In this document: positions 37,405 through 47,163 of the stretch, one piece after another | Position numbering within the stretch: position 1 is the first letter of the stretch | Layout of the letters: each line of letters begins with the position of its first letter | Origin: Mycobacterium pseudokansasii | GTDB lineage: Bacteria > Actinomycetota > Actinomycetes > Mycobacteriales > Mycobacteriaceae | Assembly (NCBI RefSeq): GCF_900566075.1 | Contig: NZ_UPHU01000001.1 | Span: forward strand, 2,542,001-2,606,000 | Direction of reading: 5' to 3' | DNA: 64,000 nt | Notes under the pieces: generated by a model | Seen by the model: only the letters and a program-made list of their open reading frames with translations | Told to the model about the DNA's origin: nothing | Database searches by the model: none | Position numbers and translations under genes: made by a program

Positions 37405-40365
37405 CTACAACAGCACCCCGTTTTGTCCGGCGAAGCCGGGTGCGCCGATCAGCTTCCCACTGTCGCCGCCGGCACCGCCGGCGCCACCGGTGCCGACGGC
37501 GCTGGTGACGTCACCGCCGTTACCACCGTTCCCGCCGTCGCCGATCAGCCCAGCCTTGCCGCCGGCCCCACCGGCCCCGCCGGTGGTGGCTCCGGTGCCG
37601 GTGGCGCTGCCGCCGACCCCGCCGTTACCTCCGGAACCGAAAATACCGAGTGCGGTGCCACCATCCCCGCCGGCCCCGCCTGTGCCACCGGCGGCTTCGC
37701 TGGCCCCGCCGGTGCCGCCCGTGCCGCCACTGCCACTGAACGCGCCGGCCCACCCGCCGTTACCGCCGGCCCCGCCGCTGCTCAGGGCGCTGGCCCCGCC
37801 TGCGCCGCCGGCCCCGCCCGCGCCGCTGAGACGTGCGTTGCCGCCGGCCCCGCCTTTGCCGCCGTTGTCGCCGGCGCCGCCGCTGAACCCGCCGGCCCCG
37901 CCGTGGCCGCCGTCGCCAAACCCGTAGGCGTTGCCGCCGGCTCCGCCGGCTCCGCCGAGACCGGCCCCGGCGAACCCGCCGGGGCCGCCGTTACCGGCGG
38001 AGCCGAACCCGTAGGCGTTGCCGCCGGACCCGCCGTTTCCGGCGCTGGTGCCCGTTGCGCTATGCCCGGCTTCACCACCGTCGCCGCCGAAGCCGAACAA
38101 TAGGCCGCCGTCGCCGCCATTACCGGCGGACCCGCCGCTGCCTTTGGAGGTGGATCCGCCTTCGCCGCCCATGCCGCCGGAACCGAACAGCGTTGCGGAC
38201 CCTCCGTTGCCCCCGGCGCCGCCGACGCCGGTAGGACTGGGCCCGCCTTTGCCGCCGTCACCTCCGTTGCCGAACGCCCCGCCGTCCCCACCCTTACCGC
38301 CGGCCCCACCGAAATTGGAGTCGGCCACCCCGCCGTACCCGCCGGCGCCGCCGCTGCCGATCAGCGAGCCGCCGTGCCCGCCGGCCCCGCCGACGCCGCC
38401 ATCGCCTTTGAAGCTGTACCCGCCAGCGCCGCCGGCACCGCCGGCGCCGTAGAGCACGCCAGCTGCGCCGCCGGCTCCGCCGGCGCCTCCGTCACCGGCG
38501 GTGGTGCCGCCGAGGCCGCCGGCACCACCAGCCCCGCCGTCGCCGATCAGCCGGCTGGCCCCGCCGTGCCCGCCGGCCCCGCCATCGCCGGTGCCGCCCC
38601 CGGCCCCGCCGGCTCCGCCGGCGCCGCCGGCGCCGAACAGCCCACCCAGCCCGCCCGCCCCGCCGGCCCCGCCGGCGCTGCCCGTGGCCCCAGCGCCGCC
38701 GCCCACCCCGCCGGCGCCGCCTGGGCCGTATAACAATCCGCCGAATCCGCCGTTACCGCCGGCCCCGCCGCTGCTCAGGGCGCTGGCCCCGCCTGCGCCG
38801 CCGGCCCCGCCCGCGCCGCTGAGACGTGCGTTGCCGCCGGCCCCGCCTTTGCCGCCGTTGTCGCCGGCGCCGCCGCTGAACCCGCCGGCCCCGCCGTGGC
38901 CGCCGTCGCCAAACCCGTAGGCGTTGCCGCCGGCTCCGCCGGCTCCGCCGAGACCGGCCCCGGCGACCGCGCCGGGGCCGCCGTTACCGGCGGAGCCGAA
39001 CCCGTAGGCGTTGCCGCCGGACCCGCCGTTTCCGGCGCTGGTGCCCGTTGCGCTATGCCCGCCTTCACCACCGTCGCCGCCGAAGCCGAACAATAGGCCG
39101 CCGTCGCCGCCATTTCCGGCGGACCCGCCGCTGCCCTTCGAGGACGCCCCGCCGTCGCCGCCCATCCCGCCGGAACCGAACAGCGTTGCGGACCCTCCGT
39201 TGCCCCCGGCGCCGCCGACGCCGGTGGGACTAGGCCCGCCATTGCCGCCGCCACCTCCGTTGCCGACCAACCCGCCGTGCCCACCGTTACCACCGGCCCC
39301 ACCGAAATTGGAGTCGGCGGTCCCGCCGTACCCGCCGGCGCCGCCGCTGCCGATCAGCGAGCCGCCGTGCCCGCCGGCCCCGCCGATACCGCCGTCGCCT
39401 TTGAAGCTAAACCCGCCGTCCCCGCCGGCGCCTCCGCTGCCGTAGAGCACGCCAGCTGCGCCGCCGGCGCCGCCGGCGCCTCCGTCACCGGCGGTGGTGC
39501 CGCCGAGGCCGCCGGAACCACCAGCCCCGCCGTCGCCGATCAGCCGGCTGGCCCCGCCCGCCCCGCCGGCCCCGCCATCGCCGGTGCCGCCCCCGAGCCC
39601 GCCGGCTCCGCCGGCGCCGCCGGCGCCGAACAGCCCACCGAGCCCGCCCGCCCCGCCGGCCCCGCCGGCGCTGCCCGTGGCCCCAGCGCCGCCGCCCACC
39701 CCGCCGGCGCCGCCTGGGCCGTACAACAATCCGCCGAATCCGCCGTTGCCACCGGCCCCGCCGGTGCCGCCGACCGTGGTGTTGGGCCCGCCAGTACCGC
39801 CGGTGCCCCCGGCCCCGAACAGTCCGGCGTCCCCGCCGTTGCCGCCCGGCATACCAGGCGCGCCCGACCCGCCCGCCCCGCCGTTGCCGAACAAGTACCC
39901 ACCCGGCCCGCCGGGCGCCCCAGTTCCCGGTGCGCCGTTGGCGCCGTTGCCGATCAGCGGGCGGTTGAACAGCGTCTGGGTGGGCGCGTTCACCAGGTCA
40001 AGCAACTCCTGCCCGAGGTTGGGGGGCTGCGCGGCCGCCGGCGCCCAGCCGCCAGTCAGCGCGCTCGTCAGGATCTGCTGGACGTTGGCGGCCTCGGCGC
40101 TGGCATATGAGCCGGCGGCGGCGCTCAACGCCTGGGAAAACTGATCATGAAACGCCGCCGCCTCGGTGCACAGCGCCTGATATGCCGCCCCGTGCGACCC
40201 GAACAACGCCGCGATGCCCGCCGACACCTCATCAGCGCCCGCGGCCAGCACCCTCGTTGTCGGGCCTGCGGCGGCCTCGTTGGCTGCGCTGAGCGTCGAA
40301 CCGATGTCGGCCAGGTCCCTTGTCGCGGCTAACAGTGCCTCGGGCGCCGAGATCACAAACGACAT
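37405..40365 (-). CDS. PE_PGRS protein with a 331-codon internal tandem duplication
   Basis: A 986-residue PE_PGRS protein. The PE domain begins [20 protein letters not shown] and reaches [10 protein letters not shown] near residue 95. The linker holds [12 protein letters not shown] near residue 140, and PGRS repeats fill the rest to [18 protein letters not shown] block of 993 bp (331 codons), about 37757-38750, is repeated almost exactly at about 38750-39743, keeping frame. The ATG at 40365 has GGAGG 6 nt upstream on the minus strand; the longer frame from 40653 is not used. H37Rv carries PE15/PPE20 in the interval after pyrF instead. Confidence 0.9.
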   Translation of the reverse strand: MSFVISAPEALLAATRDLADIGSTLSAANEAAAGPTTRVLAAGADEVSAGIAALFGSHGAAYQALCTEAAAFHDQFSQALSAAAGSYASAEAANVQQILTSALTGGWAPAAAQPPNLGQELLDLVNAPTQTLFNRPLIGNGANGAPGTGAPGGPGGYLFGNGGAGGSGAPGMPGGNGGDAGLFGAGGTGGTGGPNTTVGGTGGAGGNGGFGGLLYGPGGAGGVGGGAGATGSAGGAGGAGGLGGLFGAGGAGGAGGLGGGTGDGGAGGAGGASRLIGDGGAGGSGGLGGTTAGDGGAGGAGGAAGVLYGSGGAGGDGGFSFKGDGGIGGAGGHGGSLIGSGGAGGYGGTADSNFGGAGGNGGHGGLVGNGGGGGNGGPSPTGVGGAGGNGGSATLFGSGGMGGDGGASSKGSGGSAGNGGDGGLLFGFGGDGGEGGHSATGTSAGNGGSGGNAYGFGSAGNGGPGAVAGAGLGGAGGAGGNAYGFGDGGHGGAGGFSGGAGDNGGKGGAGGNARLSGAGGAGGAGGASALSSGGAGGNGGFGGLLYGPGGAGGVGGGAGATGSAGGAGGAGGLGGLFGAGGAGGAGGAGGGTGDGGAGGHGGASRLIGDGGAGGAGGLGGTTAGDGGAGGAGGAAGVLYGAGGAGGAGGYSFKGDGGVGGAGGHGGSLIGSGGAGGYGGVADSNFGGAGGKGGDGGAFGNGGDGGKGGPSPTGVGGAGGNGGSATLFGSGGMGGEGGSTSKGSGGSAGNGGDGGLLFGFGGDGGEAGHSATGTSAGNGGSGGNAYGFGSAGNGGPGGFAGAGLGGAGGAGGNAYGFGDGGHGGAGGFSGGAGDNGGKGGAGGNARLSGAGGAGGAGGASALSSGGAGGNGGWAGAFSGSGGTGGTGGASEAAGGTGGAGGDGGTALGIFGSGGNGGVGGSATGTGATTGGAGGAGGKAGLIGDGGNGGNGGDVTSAVGTGGAGGAGGDSGKLIGAPGFAGQNGVLL

Positions 40366-40992
40366 CTCATACCTCCGCGACGAGTCCCGGTAAGTGATGG
40401 CCCTTGCACTATTCGTAAGTCGGCAGGCATGGATCGTAGTGCAAGGTGCGCCAGTCGACCTGGCTTTTTGGCGACCGCGCGCGCTTGTTTCCGCATCGGC
40501 GGTGAGGGATCCGGCGCGGTTGACGGCTGTCAGGTGGGACGGGGGAAGCGAGCAGGTTATGGAGTGCCAGCCCACTCGGGCACGACGGCCCACCAAGAAT
40601 CGGATGCAGCGCGACACGCGCGAGGCGCGACCTTTCTGCGTGGTCCACGCCACTGCGGCTGGCGGGCCCGGCGCCGTGCCGCCCGGGACCGCCCGGCCCG
40701 GCCCGGCCTAAGCTGAGCCAACAGCAGTAAAACCGCAGCTAGATGGCATTATCCTGGGCCAAGAAGAGGACGTGTCGCCGTGGGTCCGGCACCATGTCAA
40801 ACCGCTGTCAGCCCGGCCCGGCGAGCCACTCGCTGATGCGCCGCGCCGGGCCCACGCAGCAGAAATAGTCGCCGTAACCAGGGGGTCGGGTTAGATTTCG
40901 TCAGGAAGCGTGAGTACGGTCGTCTGCGCTGGCTGGAGTACCCGGCCGAGACAAATGATGATCGATTGATATCGATGAGAGACGGAGGAATC
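40366..40992. other. Intergenic region between the PE_PGRS gene and mihF
   Basis: In these 627 nt I find no supported gene. The PE_PGRS ribosome site is at 40372-40376. The last 60 nt are unusually AT-rich for this genome, with GATGATCGATTGATATCGATGAG around 40962-40980, and may carry the mihF promoter or an mIHF self-binding region. Confidence 0.4.
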
Positions 40993-41310
40993 GTGGCCCT
41001 TCCCCAGTTGACCGACGAGCAGCGCGCGGCCGCGTTGGAGAAGGCTGCTGCCGCACGTCGAGCGCGAGCAGAGCTCAAAGATCGGCTCAAGCGTGGCGGC
41101 ACCAACCTCACCCAGGTGCTCAAGGATGCCGAAACCGACGAAGTCTTGGGCAAGATGAAGGTGTCCGCGCTGCTTGAGGCGTTGCCGAAGGTGGGCAAGG
41201 TCAAGGCGCAGGAAATCATGACCGAGCTGGAGATCGCGCCGACTCGCCGCCTGCGTGGTCTGGGCGACCGTCAGCGCAAGGCGCTGCTGGAAAAGTTCGG
41301 CTCCGCCTAA
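40993..41310 (+). CDS. mihF: Integration host factor mIHF
   Basis: An essential actinobacterial nucleoid protein that bends DNA. The GTG at 40993 gives 105 residues, [33 protein letters not shown] and onward, the active form of the H37Rv protein, with GGAGG just upstream. The helix-two-turns-helix part includes [18 protein letters not shown] and the C-terminal [18 protein letters not shown]. An in-frame ATG at 40966 would add 9 residues and lacks a better ribosome site. gmk follows after 59 nt. Confidence 0.95.
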   Translation: MALPQLTDEQRAAALEKAAAARRARAELKDRLKRGGTNLTQVLKDAETDEVLGKMKVSALLEALPKVGKVKAQEIMTELEIAPTRRLRGLGDRQRKALLEKFGSA

Positions 41311-41369
41311 CCGCGACCACCGCGATGCGGGCCGACTGGCCTGTTGGCGGCGCTGACCACGCAACGCCA

Positions 41370-41963
41370 GTGAGCGTGGGCGAGGGGCCGGGCAGGGGAC
41401 CTGTGGTCGTGTTGTCCGGCCCCTCCGCGGTCGGCAAGTCGACCGTGGTCCGGTGTCTGCGGGAGCGCATTCCGAACCTGCACTTCAGTGTCTCGGCCAC
41501 GACGCGTGCCCCGCGCCCGGGTGAGGTCGATGGCGTCGACTATCACTTCGTCAGCGCGGCCCGCTTCCAGCAATTGATCGACGGCGGCGAGTTGTTGGAA
41601 TGGGCCGATATCCACGGCGGCCTGCACCGCTCGGGCACTCTGGCCAAGCCGGTGCGGCAAGCCGCCGCGTCAGGTGAGCCGGTTCTGATCGAGGTCGACC
41701 TCGCCGGGGCCAGGGCGATCAAGAAGGCGATGCCCGAGGCCATCACGGTGTTTCTGGCGCCGCCCAGCTGGGAAGACCTGGAGGCCAGACTGGTCGGCCG
41801 GGGCACCGAAACGCCGGAGGTCATCCGCCGCCGTCTGGACACCGCACGCATCGAATTGGCGGCCCAAAACGACTTCGACAAGGTCGTGGTGAACCGTCGA
41901 TTGGAGTCTGCGTGCGCCGAATTGGTATCCTTGCTGGTTAGTGCTATGCCCGGCTCTGCATGA
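41370..41963 (+). CDS. gmk: Guanylate kinase
   Basis: It phosphorylates GMP to GDP. The P-loop GPSAVGKST is near residues 16-24, the GMP-binding segment [19 protein letters not shown] follows at about 40-58, and the lid contains [10 protein letters not shown]. The GTG at 41370 yields 197 residues starting VSVGEGP, matching the H37Rv start. An ATG at 41325 is also in frame but adds a non-conserved 15 residues. The gene runs in the mihF-gmk-rpoZ-coaBC cluster. Confidence 0.94.
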   Translation: MSVGEGPGRGPVVVLSGPSAVGKSTVVRCLRERIPNLHFSVSATTRAPRPGEVDGVDYHFVSAARFQQLIDGGELLEWADIHGGLHRSGTLAKPVRQAAASGEPVLIEVDLAGARAIKKAMPEAITVFLAPPSWEDLEARLVGRGTETPEVIRRRLDTARIELAAQNDFDKVVVNRRLESACAELVSLLVSAMPGSA

Positions 41964-42365
<402 letters not shown>

Positions 42366-42381
42366 CAGGGCCGGGCCCCGG

Positions 42382-43644
42382 ATGGACCGAAAGCGGATCC
42401 CCAAACAGGTCATAGTCGGCGTCTCCGGTGGTATCGCCGCCTACAAGGCCTGCACCGTCGTTCGTCAGCTCGCCGAGGCCGGGCACCATGTCCGGGTCAT
42501 CCCCACCGAATCCGCGCTGCGCTTTGTCGGGGCGGCGACCTTCGAGGCGCTCTCCGGTCAGCCGGTGCGCACCGACGTTTTCGACGACGTGCCCGCTGTC
42601 CCACACGTTCACCTGGGACAACAGGCCGACCTCGTCGTCGTCGCACCGGCCACCGCCGACCTGCTGGCCCGGGCGGTGCACGGCCGCGCCGACGACCTGC
42701 TGACCGCGACTCTGCTCACGGCGCGATGCCCGGTGCTGTTCGCGCCGGCAATGCACACCGAGATGTGGTTGCACCCGGCCACCGTCGACAACGTCGCCAC
42801 CCTGCGCCGCCGTGGTGCGGTAGTGCTCGAACCCGCATTCGGGCGCCTCACCGGCAGTGACAGCGGCCCGGGACGATTGCCCGAGGCCGAGGAGATCACC
42901 ACCTTTGCCCAGCTGCTGCTGGACCGGCCCGACGCCCTGCACTACGACCTTGCCGGCCGCAAACTCCTGGTGACCGCCGGCGGCACCCGCGAGCCGATCG
43001 ACCCGGTGCGCTTCATCGGCAACCGCAGCTCCGGCAAGCAGGGATACGCCGTCGCGCGGGTCGCCGCCCAGCGCGGCGCCGAGGTGACACTGATCGCCGG
43101 ACACACGGCCGGGCTCATCGACCCTGCCGGTGTCAACGTGGTGCACGTGAGCTCGGCGCAGCAACTCGGCGACGCGGTGTCCAAGCATGCACCCGAGGTC
43201 GACGTGTTGGTGATGGCGGCGGCCGTCGCCGACTTCCGGCCCGCGCAGGTGTCGGCCGCCAAGATCAAGAAAGGCCCGGACGGCCAGACCGGGTCGCCGA
43301 CGATCGAGTTGGTACGCAACGACGACGTCCTGGCCGGCGTGGTGCGCGCCCGCGAGCACGGACAGTTGCCCAAGATGCGGGCCATTGTGGGGTTCGCGGC
43401 CGAGACCGGTGACGCCAATGGCGATGTGCTGTTTCACGCTCGGGAAAAGCTGCGGCGCAAGGGCTGCGATCTGCTGGTCGTCAACGCCGTCGGTGACGGC
43501 CGGGCCTTCGAGGTGGACAACAACGATGGCTGGCTGCTGGCGTCGGACGGAACCGAGTCGGCGCTGCAGCACGGTTCCAAGACGCTGATGGCCAGTCGTA
43601 TCGTTGACGCGATCGTCGCGTTTTTGCATGGCTGTATCGGGTAG
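42382..43644 (+). CDS. coaBC: Phosphopantothenoylcysteine decarboxylase/synthetase
   Basis: A bifunctional CoA enzyme (dfp in older naming) of 420 residues. The N-terminal CoaC flavoprotein domain has GVSGGIAAYKA at the start, PAMHTEMWLHPAT (active-site segment) and the His in VPHVHLG. The CoaB domain starts near residue 190 with KLLVTAGGTREPIDPVRFIGN and contains VLVMAAAVADFRPAQ and KIKKGPD. It joins cysteine to phosphopantothenate and decarboxylates the product. metK follows but has its own promoter. Confidence 0.94.
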   Translation: MDRKRIPKQVIVGVSGGIAAYKACTVVRQLAEAGHHVRVIPTESALRFVGAATFEALSGQPVRTDVFDDVPAVPHVHLGQQADLVVVAPATADLLARAVHGRADDLLTATLLTARCPVLFAPAMHTEMWLHPATVDNVATLRRRGAVVLEPAFGRLTGSDSGPGRLPEAEEITTFAQLLLDRPDALHYDLAGRKLLVTAGGTREPIDPVRFIGNRSSGKQGYAVARVAAQRGAEVTLIAGHTAGLIDPAGVNVVHVSSAQQLGDAVSKHAPEVDVLVMAAAVADFRPAQVSAAKIKKGPDGQTGSPTIELVRNDDVLAGVVRAREHGQLPKMRAIVGFAAETGDANGDVLFHAREKLRRKGCDLLVVNAVGDGRAFEVDNNDGWLLASDGTESALQHGSKTLMASRIVDAIVAFLHGCIG

Positions 43645-43734
43645 CGGATCGGCGGGTGGAGGCCTGTACGGCTGCTGGAGAGGTGCTGGACGATCCCTTG
43701 CCCGAGTGGACGAACTGAAATTGTTGCCGGAGGA

Positions 43735-43740
43735 TATAAT
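43735..43740 (+). promoter_or_regulatory. Consensus -10 TATAAT of metK
   Basis: A perfect TATAAT lies 30 nt before the metK start in an AT-rich patch that is rare in this window. Transcription would start near 43747, giving a 24-nt leader with the ribosome site GGAAGG at 43758-43763. No good -35 is seen at the normal spacing. Confidence 0.6.
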
Positions 43741-43770
43741 TCGGCTAACTAATTATTGGAAGGACGCAGA

Positions 43771-44982
43771 GTGAGCGAAAAGGGTCGGCTGTTTACCAGT
43801 GAGTCGGTGACCGAGGGACATCCCGACAAGATCTGTGATGCGATCAGCGACTCGGTCCTCGACGCGCTTCTGGCGGAGGATCCCCGCTCCCGTGTCGCGG
43901 TCGAGACGTTGGTGACCACCGGGCAGGTGCACGTCGTGGGCGAGGTGACCACCACGGCGAAAGCGGCGTTCGCCGACATCACCAACACCGTGCGCGCCCG
44001 CATCCTCCAGATCGGCTACGACTCGTCGGACAAGGGCTTCGACGGGGCGTCCTGTGGTGTCAACATCGGCATCGGGGCACAGTCTCCCGACATCGCCCAG
44101 GGCGTCGACACCGCCCATGAGGCGCGTGTCGAAGGCGCGGCGGACCCGCTGGACGCTCAGGGCGCCGGCGACCAGGGGCTGATGTTCGGCTACGCGATCA
44201 ACGACACTCCTGAACTGATGCCGCTGCCCATCGCACTGGCCCACCGGCTGTCGCGGCGGCTGACCGAGGTCCGCAAGAACGGGGTGCTGCCCTACCTGCG
44301 CCCTGATGGCAAGACGCAGGTCACCATCGCCTACGAGGACAACGTCCCGGTGCGGCTGGACACCGTGGTCATCTCCACGCAGCACGCCGCAGACATCGAC
44401 CTGGAGAAGACGCTGGATCCTGACATCCGCCAGCACGTACTCACGAGTGTGCTCGACGAGTTGGCCCACCAGACGCTGGATGCCTCACAGGTGCGGGTGC
44501 TGGTGAACCCGACCGGCAAGTTCGTGCTCGGCGGGCCCATGGGTGACGCCGGACTGACCGGCCGCAAGATCATCGTCGACACCTACGGCGGCTGGGCCCG
44601 CCACGGCGGCGGCGCATTCTCCGGCAAGGACCCGTCCAAGGTGGACCGGTCGGCGGCGTACGCGATGCGCTGGGTGGCCAAGAACGTCGTCGCGGCCGGG
44701 CTGGCCGAGCGGGTGGAGGTGCAGGTGGCCTACGCCATCGGCAAAGCCGCCCCGGTGGGCTTGTTCGTCGAGACGTTCGGCACCGAAACGGTCGACCCGG
44801 TCAAGATCGAAAAGGCCATCGGCGAGGTGTTCGACCTGCGGCCCGGGGCGATCATCCGCGACCTGGACCTGCTGCGCCCGATCTATGCGCCGACGGCTGC
44901 TTACGGACACTTCGGCCGCACCGATATCGAGCTGCCGTGGGAGCAGCTCAACAAGGTCGACGACCTCAAGCGCGCCATCTAG
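43771..44982 (+). CDS. metK: S-adenosylmethionine synthetase
   Basis: It makes SAM from methionine and ATP. The GTG at 43771 gives 403 residues, the H37Rv length, with GGAAGG 7 nt upstream. Signature parts: [16 protein letters not shown] with the metal/ATP His, [12 protein letters not shown] and the [18 protein letters not shown] phosphate loop. Several methyltransferases in this window depend on its product. A strong bidirectional hairpin follows before the convergent PPOX gene. Confidence 0.96.
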   Translation: MSEKGRLFTSESVTEGHPDKICDAISDSVLDALLAEDPRSRVAVETLVTTGQVHVVGEVTTTAKAAFADITNTVRARILQIGYDSSDKGFDGASCGVNIGIGAQSPDIAQGVDTAHEARVEGAADPLDAQGAGDQGLMFGYAINDTPELMPLPIALAHRLSRRLTEVRKNGVLPYLRPDGKTQVTIAYEDNVPVRLDTVVISTQHAADIDLEKTLDPDIRQHVLTSVLDELAHQTLDASQVRVLVNPTGKFVLGGPMGDAGLTGRKIIVDTYGGWARHGGGAFSGKDPSKVDRSAAYAMRWVAKNVVAAGLAERVEVQVAYAIGKAAPVGLFVETFGTETVDPVKIEKAIGEVFDLRPGAIIRDLDLLRPIYAPTAAYGHFGRTDIELPWEQLNKVDDLKRAI

Positions 44983-44989
44983 TTCCCGG

Positions 44990-45051
44990 CGCGAGCAGTC
45001 GCAGAATCGCACTGCCAGGGCTGCCCGCATGCGATTCTGTGTCTGTTCGCG
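44990..45051. terminator. Bidirectional terminator-like hairpin between metK and the PPOX gene
   Basis: A 22-nt arm (44990-45011) pairs with 45030-45051 with three mismatches. The inner 10 bp, CAGAATCGCA/TGCGATTCTG, are perfect; the loop is 18 nt. It lies between two convergent genes and can serve both. Confidence 0.65.
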
Positions 45052-45064
45052 AGCCGGGGTGCGC

Positions 45065-45640
45065 TCAGCGTTCGACGCTGGGCGGCATCGGGTGATCGGG
45101 CTCCAACCCGGGCAGGCCGTCGATGCTGTGCTGATTGCGCTCGACCAGGCGCACGTAGGTTTCCTCGGATGCCTTGGCGAAATGGGCGTCGAGCACCGGC
45201 CGTTCGTCGACTAGTTCGTAGTAGGGCACCGCGAAGCCGCACGCATCGGCGATCCGGTCGACGTCGACGACGACAGCGGCCCGGGTTCCCGGGTGTAGAG
45301 ACTTGAAATGCGTTCGGAGGCTGTCGAATTCGGCGTCGTCGGGGCGTACCACTCGTCCGGTGCCGAACAGCCGCAGGATCCGCGAGTTGCGGGTGAACGA
45401 GCAGAACATGACGGTGATCCGGCCGTTGTCGCGCAGGTGGGCGATTGTCTCGGTGCCGCTGCCGAACAAGTCGAGATAGGCGAAGGTGTGGTCGTCGAGC
45501 ACCGCGAAGGTGTCCCGATACCCCTTGGGGGAGAGGTTGACTCGACCGCCGTCGGACGGCGCGGTGGCAACGAAGAACATCGCCTGCTTGCCGATGAACT
45601 CCCGGAGCGATTCGTCGATGTGGGAGAACACCTTTGCCAT
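45065..45640 (-). CDS. Pyridoxamine 5'-phosphate oxidase-like flavin-binding protein
   Basis: A 191-residue split-barrel protein of the PPOX superfamily. The core FIGKQAMFFVATAPSDGGRVNLSPKGYRDTFAVLDDHTFAYLD is the flavin/F420-side strand pattern, followed by NGRITVMFCSF and RVVRPDDAEF. Such proteins bind FMN, F420 or haem; the cofactor and substrate here cannot be told. The H37Rv interval between metK and Rv1393c carries no gene as I recall, so this is an extra gene. A TAGGCT hexamer 8 nt before the ATG suggests a leaderless mRNA. Confidence 0.75.
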   Translation of the reverse strand: MAKVFSHIDESLREFIGKQAMFFVATAPSDGGRVNLSPKGYRDTFAVLDDHTFAYLDLFGSGTETIAHLRDNGRITVMFCSFTRNSRILRLFGTGRVVRPDDAEFDSLRTHFKSLHPGTRAAVVVDVDRIADACGFAVPYYELVDERPVLDAHFAKASEETYVRLVERNQHSIDGLPGLEPDHPMPPSVER

Positions 45641-45684
45641 AGTTGTCGAGCCTACGCGAGCGCCGGTGAAGCTCAGCTGTGAAG

Positions 45685-47163
45685 TTAACTGGTGAAGCGG
45701 TAGTCGTCGAGATCGAAGCGGCGACTGCGCCAGTAGGCCTGCATGGTCGTCGTCGGACGCAACGGCACGTCGCCGTTCTTGTCGAAGTAGTAGCTGTTGG
45801 CCAGCCGGCAGCTGTCCTGCCAGAAGACCTGGCGGTGCCGGCGGCGCATCACCTCGGCAAAATAGCGGGCGTTGGCTTCCTCGGTCACCTCGACGCGGGT
45901 CGCGCCGTCATGGCGGGCCCGCTTGAGGCACCGCAGGATGTGGTGGGTCTGCGCCTCGATCAGCGCGAAATACGACGAGCCGACATAGCCGTAGGGGCCG
46001 AACACCGTGAAGAAGTTCGGGTAGCCGGGAACGCTGACGCCCTCGTAAGCCTGAGTCCGGTGTTCGTCCCAGAACTGGCTCAGGGACTGGCCGCCGCGCC
46101 CCATCACCGGGTAGGTGAGCACGTCGTCGGTGTCGAGCACCTTGAAGCCGGTCGCCAGGATCAGCACGTCGATCTCGTGGTCGACGCCGTCGATGGTGGC
46201 CACCGCCGACGGGGTTATCTTGTCGATCGGTTCGGTGACCAACTGGACGTTGTCGCGGTTGAAGGTGGACAGGTAGCTGTTGTGGAAGCCCGGCCGTTTG
46301 CAGCCGACCGCGTAACGCGGCGTGAGTTGGTCGCGTACCACCGGGTCTTCGACCTGCTGGCGCAGATACCGCCGTCCCAGTACCGCGCTCCATCGGGCCA
46401 GCGGAAACACCGTGAAGTAGTGCGCCGAGATCGGGAACGTCGCTTCCACGAAGGCCTGGCTGAGCCACCGCTGGACGGCTTTGCCGCCGGGAATGCGCAT
46501 CGCCGCGCGGGCCGCCGCCGGCAGCGGCACGTCGAACTTCGGGAAGCACCAGATTGGCGTTCGCTGAAAAACGGTGAGGTGCGTGACAATTGGCGCGATC
46601 TCCGGGATGACTTGGACCGCCGATGCGCCGGTGCCGATAATTGCGACCCGCTTACCGGTCAAGTCTTGGCTGTGGTCCCAGCGTGCGGTGTGCATGGTGG
46701 TGCCGTCGAACAAGTCCACCCCGTCGATGTCGGGCAGTTTCGGTACGGTCAACACGCCGCTGGCGTTGATCACGAACCTGGCGGTCACCACACCGCCGGG
46801 GTCTGTCTGGATCCGCCATAGACGGTGCTCGTCGTCGTATTCGGCGGCCTGCACCTTGGTGTTGAACCGGATGCGGGACCGGATGGCATATTTGTCGACG
46901 CAGTGTTCGGCGTATGCGCGAAGTTCGTGGCCGGGTGCGTAGGTGCGCGACCAGCGCGGGCTCTGCTCGAACGAGAATTGGTAGGAAAACGACGGAATAT
47001 CCACGGCGATACCGGGATAGGTGTTCCAGTACCAGGTTCCGCCGACTCCGTCGCCGGCTTCGATCAGCAGGTAATCGTGGAACCCGGCCCGGTCGAGCTT
47101 GATCGCCGCGCCGATCCCGGAGAATCCGGCGCCGACGATCAGTATCTGGTAGTCGGCCTTCAT
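45685..47163 (-). CDS. Flavin monooxygenase, Baeyer-Villiger type (Rv1393c homologue)
   Basis: A 492-residue FAD/NADPH monooxygenase, the length I recall for Rv1393c. The first Rossmann motif GAGFSGIGAAIK is at about residues 11-22. The Baeyer-Villiger fingerprint FDGTTMHTARWDH lies near residue 150, followed by the NADPH motif IGTGASAVQ and the ATGF motif near residue 330. It inserts oxygen next to a carbonyl; the physiological substrate is unknown. Its ATG overlaps the cyp132 stop by 4 nt, so the two are made together. Confidence 0.88.
   Translation of the reverse strand: MKADYQILIVGAGFSGIGAAIKLDRAGFHDYLLIEAGDGVGGTWYWNTYPGIAVDIPSFSYQFSFEQSPRWSRTYAPGHELRAYAEHCVDKYAIRSRIRFNTKVQAAEYDDEHRLWRIQTDPGGVVTARFVINASGVLTVPKLPDIDGVDLFDGTTMHTARWDHSQDLTGKRVAIIGTGASAVQVIPEIAPIVTHLTVFQRTPIWCFPKFDVPLPAAARAAMRIPGGKAVQRWLSQAFVEATFPISAHYFTVFPLARWSAVLGRRYLRQQVEDPVVRDQLTPRYAVGCKRPGFHNSYLSTFNRDNVQLVTEPIDKITPSAVATIDGVDHEIDVLILATGFKVLDTDDVLTYPVMGRGGQSLSQFWDEHRTQAYEGVSVPGYPNFFTVFGPYGYVGSSYFALIEAQTHHILRCLKRARHDGATRVEVTEEANARYFAEVMRRRHRQVFWQDSCRLANSYYFDKNGDVPLRPTTTMQAYWRSRRFDLDDYRFTS

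Noticed and set aside
37369..40110. Long open frames on the plus strand opposite the large PE_PGRS gene
   Set aside because: They are Pro/Ala/Arg low-complexity mirrors of GGAGG repeats and lack starts with ribosome sites.
25966..40365. Repeat arrays resembling CRISPR
   Set aside because: The repeats are PGRS codon repeats within coding frames; no spacer structure or cas gene is present.
40394..40711. 105-residue frame between the PE_PGRS gene and mihF
   Set aside because: No recognisable motif, no ribosome site, and atypical codon use.
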